NCBI GenBank assembly: GCA_946479475.1
Contig: CAMLGG010000037.1
Span: forward strand, 1 to 29,668
Source of the DNA: an uncultured Ideonella sp.
GTDB taxonomy: Bacteria > Pseudomonadota > Gammaproteobacteria > Burkholderiales > Burkholderiaceae
Length of the DNA stretch: 29,668 bases
Direction of reading: 5' to 3'
Below, in pieces: positions 8,211-16,900 of this stretch. How positions within the stretch are numbered: the first letter of the stretch is position 1; every line of letters starts with the position of its first letter. Position numbers and translations under genes: made by a program. The notes under the pieces were generated by a model. The model was not told the origin of the DNA and ran no database searches. It worked only from the letters and a program-made list of their open reading frames with translations.

Positions 8211-9308
8211 TCATTCGGCGGCCTGGAAGCCGGTGACCTCGAGGCCGTAGCCGGTCATGCTCGGCATGCGGCGCGGGCTGCCGAGCAGGCGCATGCGGGC
8301 GACCCCCAGCTCGCGCAGGATCTGGGCGCCCACACCGTAGGTGCGCAGGTCCATGACCGACGAGGCCGGAGCGCCAGAGTCGCCGTCGGGCAGCAGGCCG
8401 GCGAGCAGGCGCTCAGCCTCCGCGCCGCCGCAGTTGAGCAGCACGGCGAGGCCACGCTCGCTCGCTTGCAGTGCCCCCAGCGCCTTGGGCAGTGGCCAGG
8501 AGTGCTGGCAGGTGCCGGCATCGAGCAGGTCCAGCACGGACAGCGGCTCGTGCACCCGCACCAGCACCTCGTCCTCGGCCGACCAGCGGCCCTTGGCCAG
8601 GGCCAGGTGGACGCCACCGGAGCGGTCGCGGAAGACGTGGGCCTCGAACCGGCCTTGTGCAGTCTCCAGCGGCCGCTTGCCCACTCGCGTGACGAGCGAC
8701 TCGTTGCGGCTGCGGTAGTGGATCAGGTCGGCGATGGTGCCGATCTTCAGGTTGTGCTCGCGGGCGAAGACCTCGAGATCGGGCAGGCGGGCCATGGTGC
8801 CGTCGTCGTTCATGATCTCGCAGATCACGGACGCGGGGCTCAAGCCCGCCATCGCCGCCATGTCGCAGCCGGCCTCGGTGTGGCCGGCGCGCATGAGCAC
8901 GCCGCCATCCTGCGCCTGCAAGGGGAAGACGTGGCCGGGCTGGACGAGGTCGGCGGCCTTCGCGTCGCGCGCCACCGCGGCCTGGACGGTGCGGGCGCGG
9001 TCGGCGGCGGAGATGCCGGTCGTCACGCCGGTGGCCGCTTCGATCGAGACGGTGAAGGCGGTGCCGTGCACGGTGCCGTTGCGGACGGCCATGGGCGGCA
9101 GGTGCAGGCGCTCGCAGCGCTCTCGCGTGAGCGTGAGGCAGATCAGGCCGCGGCCGTGCTTGGCCATGAAGTTGATCGCCTCGGGACTGACGTGGTCGGC
9201 GGCCAGCACCAGGTCGCCCTCGTTTTCTCGATCTTCCTCGTCGACGAGGATGATCATGCGGCCGGCAGCCAGTTCGGCCACCAGCTCGGGAATCGGGGAA
9301 ATGGGCAT
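8211..9308 (-). CDS. ribBA: RibBA-type 3,4-dihydroxy-2-butanone-4-phosphate synthase with a degenerate GTP cyclohydrolase II domain
   Basis: A 365-residue two-domain protein starting at ATG 9308 (MPISPIPEL); the frame is open further upstream, but that part overlaps the ribD end and is not conserved. Residues about 1-205 are a complete RibB domain: metal/substrate motif DEEDRENEGDL (23-33), TAFTVSIEAATGVTTGIS and GHTEAGCDMAAM. Residues about 206-365 correspond to RibA but lack the zinc-binding cysteine cluster (CxxD...CDCG) expected after the VHEPL segment; only LLDAGTCQHSW is present. This half should therefore not open GTP and is better called RibX. Such RibBX proteins are known in proteobacteria that keep a stand-alone ribA. 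The gene starts 46 bases after the ribD stop. Confidence 0.92.
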   Translation of the reverse strand: MPISPIPELVAELAAGRMIILVDEEDRENEGDLVLAADHVSPEAINFMAKHGRGLICLTLTRERCERLHLPPMAVRNGTVHGTAFTVSIEAATGVTTGISAADRARTVQAAVARDAKAADLVQPGHVFPLQAQDGGVLMRAGHTEAGCDMAAMAGLSPASVICEIMNDDGTMARLPDLEVFAREHNLKIGTIADLIHYRSRNESLVTRVGKRPLETAQGRFEAHVFRDRSGGVHLALAKGRWSAEDEVLVRVHEPLSVLDLLDAGTCQHSWPLPKALGALQASERGLAVLLNCGGAEAERLLAGLLPDGDSGAPASSVMDLRTYGVGAQILRELGVARMRLLGSPRRMPSMTGYGLEVTGFQAAE

Positions 9309-9354
9309 CCCGCGATTGTAGGCGGCGGGGTGCGGAGGCCATGTCGCCAGGGGG

Positions 9355-10461
9355 CTAACGGCGAAGCAGGAGGCGCAGGTCCTCACCCACCCGGTCGACC
9401 CGGTGAAACCGGAGGCGCTGCGCCTCGGCGAGGGTTTCCAGCGCGGGCAGGGCGGCCATCCCCCGGCCGGGGCCCAGCAACATCGGAGCCTGGTAGACGA
9501 GCAACTCGTCGACCCAGCCCGCCGAGAGGAGGGCCGCGTTCAGGCGCGCCCCCGCCTCGACGTGCAGCTCGTTGATGCCACGCCGCGCGAGCTCGCGCAG
9601 CAGGGCATCGAGGGCGACGCGGCCCTCGGCGCCAGGGCAGCAGAGGACCTCCGCGCCTCTGGCGCGCAGGGCCTGGGCCCTTGGCTCGTCGACGGTGGAG
9701 GCGGCCAGCAGCACCGGGCCGGCTGCGTCGAACAGGCGTGCGCCGGGCGGAGTGTCGAGACGGGAGTCGACGACGACCCTCAACGGGTGCCTGGCGATGG
9801 CGTGCCCTCGCACGTCCAGCCGCGGATCGTCGGCGAGCACGGTGCCGGAGCCGGTCAGCAGGGCGGCGGCGCGGCGGCGCCAGGCATGGCCGTCGTGCCG
9901 GGCCGCTTCGCCGGTGATCCATTGGCTGACGCCGTTGTCCAGCGCCGTCCGGCCGTCCAGCGAGGCGGCGATCTTCATGCGCACCCAGGGCCGCCCCCGC
10001 TGCATGCGCGAGAAGAAACCGATGTTGAGCTCGCGGGAAGCCTCGGCCGCTGCCTCGTCGGCCCATTGCACTTCGATGCCCGCCGCGCGAAGCCGCGCGA
10101 CGCCCTGGCCGTCGACCGCGGGATTCGGATCGCCCACGGCGACCACCACGCGTGCCACCCCTGCCGCGATCAACGCATCGCAGCACGGCGGCGTCCGGCC
10201 GTGGTGGGAGCAGGGCTCCAGCGTGTCTTAGGCCGTGGCGCCTCCCGTGTCGTGGCCGCGGGCCGCGGCGTCGCGCAGGGCCATCACCTCGGCATGCGCC
10301 GAACCGGCCGCCTGCGTGTGGCCTTCGCCGATCGGGGTTCCATCCGGTGCCACCAGCACGCAACCCACTCGCGGGTTGGGTTCGCTCAGGCCGATGGCGT
10401 CCTGCGCCAGCACAAGGGCACGTTGCATGGGGGCGGCGAGCGTCTGGGCGGGCATAGGCAT
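9355..10461 (-). pseudogene. ribD: ribD, bifunctional riboflavin deaminase/reductase, interrupted by an in-frame TAA
   Basis: Read through one stop, this is a normal 368-residue RibD with a deaminase domain (1-145) and a reductase domain (146-368). The frame stops at codon 78, TAA at 10230-10228, then continues in the same frame to 9355. The stop lies where RibD proteins have ATAYVTLEPCSHHGR; here it reads ATA, stop, D, TLEPCSHHGR. Compared with a usual TAC-GTC pair, both the Tyr and the Val codon are altered (TAA-GAC). Zinc ligands are split by it: HAE (56-58) before, PCSHHGRTPPC (83-93) after. The reductase part (MKIAASLDGRTAL, WITGEAAR, LHVEAGARLNAALL) is intact. It could be a true nonsense mutation, a local assembly error, or a readthrough site. 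Expected ribE is absent downstream. Confidence 0.88.
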
Positions 10462-10696
10462 TCCAGTTTACGGGCCGCCGTTTCAGTGTTCTAAGCATTC
10501 ACCCGATCCCTCCAACGGGGGGGACGGTCGCCGGCGCCTTGCCCCATCAAGAGGGAGAGACGAGGAGCAGGCGGGTGCCAACAATTCACGCCCAGAAGTA
10601 GCGCGGCGGGCAACGGGACAGCCAAGTCTCCTGCACCGCCACCCGAGAGGAGCGGCGCCCCGACGAAGCGCGGGCCGCCGAAGGGGAGGAAGACCC
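10462..10696. other. Divergent intergenic region between ribD and the pilin operon
   Basis: This 235-base region separates two divergent units and must hold both promoters. Purine-rich GAAGGGGAGGAAGA at about 10680-10693 is a strong ribosome binding site for the first pilin gene. A short hairpin GGGAC/GTCTC sits in the leader near 10615-10630. I do not see an FMN riboswitch on the minus strand or a c-di-GMP riboswitch core on the plus strand. No convincing -35/-10 pair or sigma54 site with correct GG/GC spacing was found by eye. Confidence 0.4.
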
Positions 10697-11278
10697 ATGT
10701 CCGAACAGTACGGGCGCCGCCGGCGCAGCCGTGGGCGCCAGCATGGCGTGACGTTGGTGGAGTCGTTGGTCTCGCTCGCGGTGGCCGGGGTGCTGACCAC
10801 CGTGGCGGTGCCGAGCTTGACCGCACTGCGGGACAAGGCAGCCGTGGACTCGCAGGCAGGCGCATTCACCTCCGCGATGCGACGCGCCCGCTCGGAGGCC
10901 ATCAATCGCGGCGAGACCGTGACGGTGTGCGCCCTGGACTCCGGATCGCTTGCAGCCGACAAGCCGGCATGCACCGACTCCGGCGAGGACTGGACGGGCG
11001 GCTGGATGGTCTTCGTGGACAGGAACGATCGTGGAGAGGTCGGCGAAGAGGATCAAATCCTGTGGGTCGACGCTGCACCTTCAGGAGCCGGGGCGATGGT
11101 TGGGACACAGCACCACGTCACATATCGCTGGAGTGGCGAGTTGCTCGGAATCGCGGCGCACTTCCGGTTCCTTCCGCCGGGCGAGCCGGCGGTCGATTCG
11201 CCAGTAGACGGTTCGGTGCTGGTCTGCGTCAACAAGCCAGGCAGGCCCAGAGTATCGAGGCAGGGCCAATGCCGCTGA
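10697..11278 (+). CDS. fimT: FimT/GspH-like minor pseudopilin, first copy
   Basis: A 193-residue prepilin-like protein. The basic leader ends in the type III signal GVTLVESLVSLAVAGVL; PilD should cleave after Gly17, leaving Val1 and Glu5 of the mature protein. The hydrophobic helix continues to about residue 38. The rest is a GspH/FimT-type domain, with RRARSEAINRGETVTVCA as the conserved core helix-strand and two late cysteines. Minor pseudopilins of this type prime type IV pilus assembly, and FimT has been linked to DNA binding in natural transformation in some gammaproteobacteria. The start at ATG 10697 has a very strong upstream ribosome binding site. It opens the pilin operon; a second paralogue follows after a 79-base gap. 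Confidence 0.88.
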   Translation: MSEQYGRRRRSRGRQHGVTLVESLVSLAVAGVLTTVAVPSLTALRDKAAVDSQAGAFTSAMRRARSEAINRGETVTVCALDSGSLAADKPACTDSGEDWTGGWMVFVDRNDRGEVGEEDQILWVDAAPSGAGAMVGTQHHVTYRWSGELLGIAAHFRFLPPGEPAVDSPVDGSVLVCVNKPGRPRVSRQGQCR

Positions 11279-11357
11279 GCCTGCCGCTCGTCCGCGCCGA
11301 ACGGCCGTTCATCCCGCCTGCGACGCCGGCAGGCCCGGCACGAACGAAGATTGCCAA

Positions 11358-11918
11358 ATGGGTTCGCAGCATGCATTGCCTCAGAGGTTGCCCCGCCTGG
11401 CCTGCCGGCGCCGGCGAACGGCTCGCGGCTTCACGCTGGTCGAGTTGCTGGTGACCTTGACCATCGCGGCCGTGCTGATGGCGATTGCAGTGCCCGCGAT
11501 GCAGACCTTCCTGGCCGATCAATCCGCGGCTGCGAGCGCCGACGAACTCGCCGAGGCCATTCGCCTGGCCCGCACCGAGGCGGTCAAGCGCGGCATGGGC
11601 GTGGTCATCTGCGCGAGCCTGGACACCGCGAACGCCAGCCCCACCTGCTCGGGCAAGGGCGACGAAGGCTGGCTGACGGGCTGGATCATCCAGGACGCCG
11701 ACGGCAACTTGCTCCGGGTGCAGAACCCGATGCGCGGCATTGCCGGCGTCGACTCCGAAGGCAAGGATCGACTCCAGTTCGTGGCCAACGGCATGAACGG
11801 CAGCGGCGCCACCAGCTTTCAACTCACCCCGACCGGCGATTCCGGCTCGTCGCGGGTACGCACCATCGACGTCAGTGCGCAAGGGCGCGTGAAGGTCACC
11901 AAGGGAGGGGCAAGTTGA
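11358..11918 (+). CDS. fimT: FimT/GspH-like minor pseudopilin, second copy
   Basis: A 186-residue prepilin. The signal RGFTLVELLVTLTIAAVL gives predicted cleavage after Gly24 with Glu5 in the mature protein. The core AIRLARTEAVKRGMGVVICAS matches the first copy (ARSEAINRGETVTVCA), so the two are paralogues within the GspH/FimT family. A disulfide-capable pair (CAS...CSGKG) follows, and the C-terminus carries a repeat-like RTIDVSAQGRVKV beta strand. The start at ATG 11358 has only a weak ribosome binding site. Its TGA overlaps the pilV ATG (TGATG), so the two are probably translationally coupled. Confidence 0.88.
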   Translation: MGSQHALPQRLPRLACRRRRTARGFTLVELLVTLTIAAVLMAIAVPAMQTFLADQSAAASADELAEAIRLARTEAVKRGMGVVICASLDTANASPTCSGKGDEGWLTGWIIQDADGNLLRVQNPMRGIAGVDSEGKDRLQFVANGMNGSGATSFQLTPTGDSGSSRVRTIDVSAQGRVKVTKGGAS

Positions 11919-12508
11919 TGGCTTTGCGCCAGATCGTCGGGCGTCCTGCAAGGGCAGCCCTCTCTCGTGGTCGACGGGCCGCCGGCGTTTCGCTCATCGA
12001 GGTGCTGGTGGCGATGCTGGTGGTGTCGCTCGGGATCCTGGCGATGAGCGGCCTGCTCACCAACTCCACCCGCTATGGCAAGACGAGCGAGTTCCGCGCC
12101 GTGGCCACGCTGCTGGCCAACGACATCGCGGATCGCATGCGAGCCAACAAGGCCGGCGTCACGATAGACCGGTACGTGCTGAACGACGAGTACCAGCGCT
12201 TGTCCGCCGCGCCGGATCCGGACACGCACTGCACAGAGGCATCGCCATGCGTGGACGATCCCGCCACGATGGCCGCCAAGGACCTGACGGACTGGAGACG
12301 GGCGCTGTACTTCGGCCTGCCGGGCGGCGCCGGATACATCAGCGTCAAGGCGGATCACACGGCCGCGGATGTCTGGGTCGCCTGGACGGAGCCCGAGGCC
12401 ATCGAAGAAGCCCGGACGGAGGGCGAGGGCAGGGACGAGTGCCCGGCGGACTTCGCGGGCGACGCCGATCCGACGCCGCGGTGCGTCTACTTCCGGGTAG
12501 GACTGTGA
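11918..12508 (+). CDS. pilV: PilV, type IV pilus minor pilin
   Basis: A 196-residue minor prepilin starting at ATG 11918 after an AGGGAGGGG ribosome binding site in the end of the preceding gene. The leader ends AAGVSLIEVLVAMLVVSLG, with cleavage after Gly23 and Glu5 present, and the following NSTRYGKTSEFRAVATLLAN is typical of PilV. The C-terminal region includes three or four cysteines likely forming disulfides. PilV with PilW, PilX, FimT and PilE forms the priming subcomplex at the pilus tip that carries PilY1. The frame is open upstream of the ATG but overlaps the previous gene and is not coding there. Confidence 0.92.
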   Translation: MALRQIVGRPARAALSRGRRAAGVSLIEVLVAMLVVSLGILAMSGLLTNSTRYGKTSEFRAVATLLANDIADRMRANKAGVTIDRYVLNDEYQRLSAAPDPDTHCTEASPCVDDPATMAAKDLTDWRRALYFGLPGGAGYISVKADHTAADVWVAWTEPEAIEEARTEGEGRDECPADFAGDADPTPRCVYFRVGL

Positions 12509-12510
12509 CC

Positions 12511-13356
12511 ATGCCGAGGAGCACGAATTCACGGCGGCGCGCCGGCGAACAAGGGTTCTCGCTCATCGAGCTGATGATCTCCATCGTCATCGGCATGGTG
12601 GTGGTGGGGGCGGTTTTCGCGGCCTACCTGGGCATGGGCATGGGCGGCCGAAACAGCCGCGCGATGTCCCAGATGACCGAGGACGTGAGCCTGGCGATGA
12701 ACCTGCTGCGCTCGCATGTGGGGATGGCAGGTTTCAGCACGCCGACCGGCATCGGCGCTGACGGACTCTTTACCAAGAACCTCACGAACCCGGTGATCGT
12801 CGGCTGCGCGTCGACGTTCGTCTCCCCGGGCGCAGCCATCGATGCGCTGCGTTGCAGCAACACGGGTTCGGATGCCATTGCGGTCCGATTCGAGGCCGAC
12901 GAACGCAACGCCATCATGTCCGGCGGCCAGCCCCTCGACTGCCTGGGCAACACCATCACGGCAGAGCCGGGGGGCTACTTCGTGTCCTACAGCCGCTTCT
13001 ACGTCAGCAACGGGCAGCTCTACTGCCGAGGGCCCGGCAACGATGCCGCGGCGGCACTGGTGGAGAACATCGAGGACATGAAGGTCTGGTACGGCTTTGC
13101 GGCCAACGGGGCCGGCGATCCGTACTCCGTCGCGTACTACGCACGGGGCAGCGGTGACGTCGACATCAACAAGGACGACTTCAATCGCGTGATCTCGGCG
13201 CGCATCTGCCTGGTGGTCAAGAGCGAAGGCGAGGTCATGGACAACGTGACGCCCTACATCGACTGCGAAGGGACTTCCACGACTCCAGACGACCGACGCA
13301 TGTACCGGGCGTTCACCTCGACCATCGTGTTGCAGAACCGCATGGGGACGAACTGA
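12511..13356 (+). CDS. pilW: PilW, type IV pilus minor pilin
   Basis: A 281-residue PilW-family prepilin. Predicted cleavage falls after Gly15 in EQGFSLIELMISIVIGMVVV, with Glu5 in the mature helix. The family-typical region follows (SQMTEDVSLAMNLLRSHVGM AGF-type), then a larger beta domain with several cysteines (VGCAST, LRCSNTGSD, LDCLGN, LYCRGPG, RICLVV). The start ATG 12511 is used here; a GTG at 12505 overlapping the pilV stop (GTGA) is an equally possible start. The stop overlaps the pilX ATG (TGATG). Confidence 0.92.
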   Translation: MPRSTNSRRRAGEQGFSLIELMISIVIGMVVVGAVFAAYLGMGMGGRNSRAMSQMTEDVSLAMNLLRSHVGMAGFSTPTGIGADGLFTKNLTNPVIVGCASTFVSPGAAIDALRCSNTGSDAIAVRFEADERNAIMSGGQPLDCLGNTITAEPGGYFVSYSRFYVSNGQLYCRGPGNDAAAALVENIEDMKVWYGFAANGAGDPYSVAYYARGSGDVDINKDDFNRVISARICLVVKSEGEVMDNVTPYIDCEGTSTTPDDRRMYRAFTSTIVLQNRMGTN

Positions 13357-13904
13357 TGAATGCGCGCCGCCAATTCCGAAGGGCCTGCCGTCCGGCCCCG
13401 CAACAAGGGGTCGCGCTCATCGTGGCACTGGTCGTGCTCGTCATCATCGGCCTGACATCGGCTGCGGTGATGCGCGGGGCGCTCAGCTCAGACCTGGTGA
13501 CGAACAACGTCCGGGTGCAGAGCCTCGCCAGCCAGGCCGCTCAAGTGGCGCTGAAGTACTGCGAGAAGCAGTTGGAGACCCCGGGTGGCTTGCCGCCGGA
13601 CTTCAACCTCCGTCCCAAGCCGGATCCGGACCATCCGGAACTGGACTGGGAGACCTTCGGCAACTGGTCGAACGCCGACATCGTCAACAACGTGCCGGAG
13701 GAGTTCATGAAATCGGAACTCAGCAGCATCTGGCCGTCGAAGATGCCGCAGTGCATCGCTCAGTACACCGAGTTCGGCGGCAAGGACGCCGTCGTGATCA
13801 CGGCGCGCGGCTTCAGTCCCGATTACCAGGCCAATGACGACACGGGCGCCACCGAAGCGGGCTCGGTGGTGTGGCTTCAATACCTGCTCGCGCTGAAGCT
13901 CTAG
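13356..13904 (+). CDS. pilX: PilX, type IV pilus minor pilin
   Basis: A 182-residue PilX. The leader ends QQGVALIVALVVLVIIGL; the mature N-terminus begins VALIV and lacks Glu5, which is the normal exception for PilX/GspK-like tip pilins. Glu5 absence is consistent with a position at the distal end of the pilus. The remainder is a small alpha/beta domain containing VRVQSLASQAAQVALKYCEK, typical of the family, with a second cysteine (PQCIAQY) available for a disulfide. It is coupled to pilW by a one-base overlap and followed by pilY1 after 26 bases. Confidence 0.9.
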   Translation: MNARRQFRRACRPAPQQGVALIVALVVLVIIGLTSAAVMRGALSSDLVTNNVRVQSLASQAAQVALKYCEKQLETPGGLPPDFNLRPKPDPDHPELDWETFGNWSNADIVNNVPEEFMKSELSSIWPSKMPQCIAQYTEFGGKDAVVITARGFSPDYQANDDTGATEAGSVVWLQYLLALKL

Positions 13905-13930
13905 TCGCGACCTGCCCTCGAGGATCGATC

Positions 13931-16900
13931 ATGGCGAATCCCTCTTTCAAGCATCTCCTTGCGCCGGCCTCCTGCGTGCTGGCGGCCATTGCTTCCTGGT
14001 CGAGCGCCGTCGCCCTGGCCGCCGAGCCGGCGCAGATCCCGCTGACGAGTCGCGTGTCGGAGCCTCCTCCGGCCAACGTGCTCCTGACCATCGACGATTC
14101 CGGCTCGATGCTGGCGGACTTCATGCCGGAGGGCAATTTCTCGCTGCAGGGGCGTTCGGAGGTTATCAACCTCGGCAATGGTTGGGTCGGCGGCTTCCCC
14201 GGCGATCTGCGCAAGCTGGCCGACCAGTTTCCCACGGGCAACTATCTGGACGGGGTGGTGACCGGCATCAAGGACAAGGACTTCAAGGAGCCTGTCTACC
14301 AGATGCAGTACCGCTCGCCGGACGTCAACAAGATCTACTACAACCCCGACCTGCTGTATTCGCCGTGGTACCTGCCCGATGGCAGCGGAAACCGGATGCC
14401 CAATGCAGACCCGAGCAAGCCGCATTGGGATCCTGTGTTGAGCACCGACGGCTTCCAGATCGACAAGAACTACGCCTCCATCCAGACCGTCTGGTACACG
14501 GGGCCCGGGACAAGGAAGTCGGAGAAGAGAGCCTTCTATCCCGGCCTGGTGTACCGCCTGAAGAGCAACTCCGACCCCACCAAGTCGGCCAGCTACGTCC
14601 GTTTCGACATCAATGCGACGGATGGTTCTTACGCGCCGGAGACGCCGCATGCCAACCGGATCGATTGCTCCGACCTGGTGGACGGCAAGCGGGTCTATCA
14701 CAAGTGCACGCAAGCCCAGGAGCGGCAGAACTTCGCCAACTGGTTCACCTACTACCGGATGCGAGAGTCGCTGACCAAGGCCGCGGTCACCGAGACCCTG
14801 GTGCCCATGAAGGACAAGATCCGCCTGGGCTGGGCGCGGATCAACAAGTCGAACTCCGAGAAGATCGACGGGGTCAGCTTCACCCGGATCGAGAACGAGG
14901 CGAACGGTGGGCCGATGCGGCAGCTGGACGGTACTCGCCTGGCCAAGGTGCTCGGCGGCGTCCAGCAGATCTCCTCCTGGCCGAGCACGCCCCTGCGTAT
15001 CACGTTGAACGAGATCGGCCGCTATTTCGACGTGAACCAGCGGGGCGCCACGGGCAGCCCGTGGTTGAGCAATCCGGCCGACGCGAACTCGAGCAAGCTC
15101 GCATGCCGGCGCTCGGTGCATCTCATGATGACCGACGGCTACTACAACGACAACTACGCGAAGACGGGCAATGCCGACAACTCCAACGGCCCCGACTATT
15201 CCGGCGCAAACGACAACCCGTACGGTTACACGCCTGCGCAGTACCTCGCCCAGAAGCCCTACAACGACGCCTATTCCGACACCTTGGCGGACATCGCGAC
15301 GAGCTACTTCAAGAAGGACCTCGACACTTCGATAGCCAACAAGGTGGCGCCGGTCTCGGGTGACATCGCGTTCTGGCAGCACCTGACCCAATACATGGTG
15401 GGACTGGGCGTCAAGGGGACGCTTGACACCTCCGATGCCGCGGCCAAGCAGAAGGTGCTGGAGCAGATCAAGTCCGGCGCGCTGGCTTGGCCTAACCCGT
15501 GCCCCAGCTGCACGGCGGAAAAGATCGACGACATGTGGCATGCCGCGGTCAACACCGGTGGCGACTTCTATTCGGCGGCCAACGTCACTGACCTGACCAG
15601 CGCTCTGCAGGCGGCCCTCGGCAAGGCAGCCGGCAACGAGGCAAAGGAAGCAGGCGTGGCCACGGCGTCGGCGACCATCGTGGCGAACAACGTCAAGTAC
15701 GTGCCGAAGTACAAGTCCGTGTCGTGGTACGGCGACCTCGAGGCCTGGGCCCTGAACGCCAACGGCCAGACCGAGGGTGACACCGCCAAGTGGAAGGCCT
15801 CCGAGCATGTCCCTGCCCATGCCGAGCGCAATCTCTACACGTGGTCCGGCAAGGAGGCCGTGGCTTTCCAGTGGGATTCCATGGACGTTCCCACGCAGAG
15901 TCTCGTCGGATCGGCGGAGTTGACCAACTACATCCGCGGCGACACGAGCCTCGAGAGCGGCGTGAGCAAGAAGTTCCGCGCGCGCGCCGGCCAGCCGCTG
16001 GGCGATTTCGTGAACTCGCCGCCCCTGGTCGTTCAGGGCCTGGTTGATCTCGGCTACACGGCCATCGACGCGTCCTACGCCGACTACGTGGCTGCCAAGA
16101 AGGCACGCCAGGACTCTGTCATCTTCCTGGGTGGCAACGACGGCATGTTGCACGCCTTCCGTGGCTCGACAGGAGCGGAGGTGTACGGCTACCTGCCGCG
16201 GACCGGCCTGTCGAACCTGAAGTCGATCGCCGCGACGGACTACGGGACCAAGGCGAATTTCCACCACTTCTTCGTGGACGGCCCGGTCAGCGAGACGGAC
16301 GCCCTCATCGCGGTCGGCGACGGCAGCCCGGTGTGGACGAATCTGGTCGTTGGCAGCATGGGCGCCGGGGGCAGGGCGTTCTTCGCCATCCGTGTACCTA
16401 CCGGCGATCCCACCAGCCTGAATGGCAGTTCACTGCTGTGGGAGAAGTCAGCAGCCGATGACAACGACATCGGCCACATGTTCTCCGACTTCGCCGTCGG
16501 CAAGGTGAGGGGCGGCGGCTGGAAGGCCTTCGTCGGGAACGGTGTCTACAGCGAGAGCGGCCACGCCGTGCTCCTGATCATCGACGTCGCCACGGGAAAG
16601 ATCGAAAAGAAGATCACCGTCGAGGGATCTGGCTCCAACGGCCTGATGGGGGTTTCGCTGGTCAAGGACGAAACGTCCCAGGAGGTTGTCGCCGCCTATG
16701 CCGGCGACCTCAAGGGCAATCTCTGGCGCTTCGATTTCGCCGGCGGCAATGATTCGGACTGGAACGTCAGCTACAAGGGCGAGCCGCTGTTCCGTGCGAC
16801 CGACGCTGCGGGCAAGCCCCAGCCCATCACCGTGCCTCCCGTGTTCGTGGCCCACAGCATCAAGGGCCGAGTCGTGCTGTTCGGCACCGGCAAGCTGATC

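Noticed and set aside
9403..10494. Plus-strand frame across ribD as an alternative gene explaining the ribD stop
   Set aside because: The ribD frame has strong family motifs on both sides of the stop, while the antisense product has none.
10560..10600. Sigma54-like TGGCAC element on the minus strand
   Set aside because: Spacing between the GG and GC dinucleotides is nine bases rather than ten, and it points toward ribD instead of the pilin operon.
10500..10696. Possible c-di-GMP (GEMM) or FMN riboswitch in the ribD-fimT intergenic region
   Set aside because: The conserved GEMM core and the FMN element blocks could not be found on either strand; only a short GGGAC/GTCTC hairpin is present.
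13901..16267. A 788-codon open frame on the minus strand opposite pilY1
   Set aside because: It is antisense to a clear PilY1 with motif-level matches. The translation is low-complexity Arg/Val/Gly/Asp-rich and resembles no family; long antisense frames are expected at this GC content.
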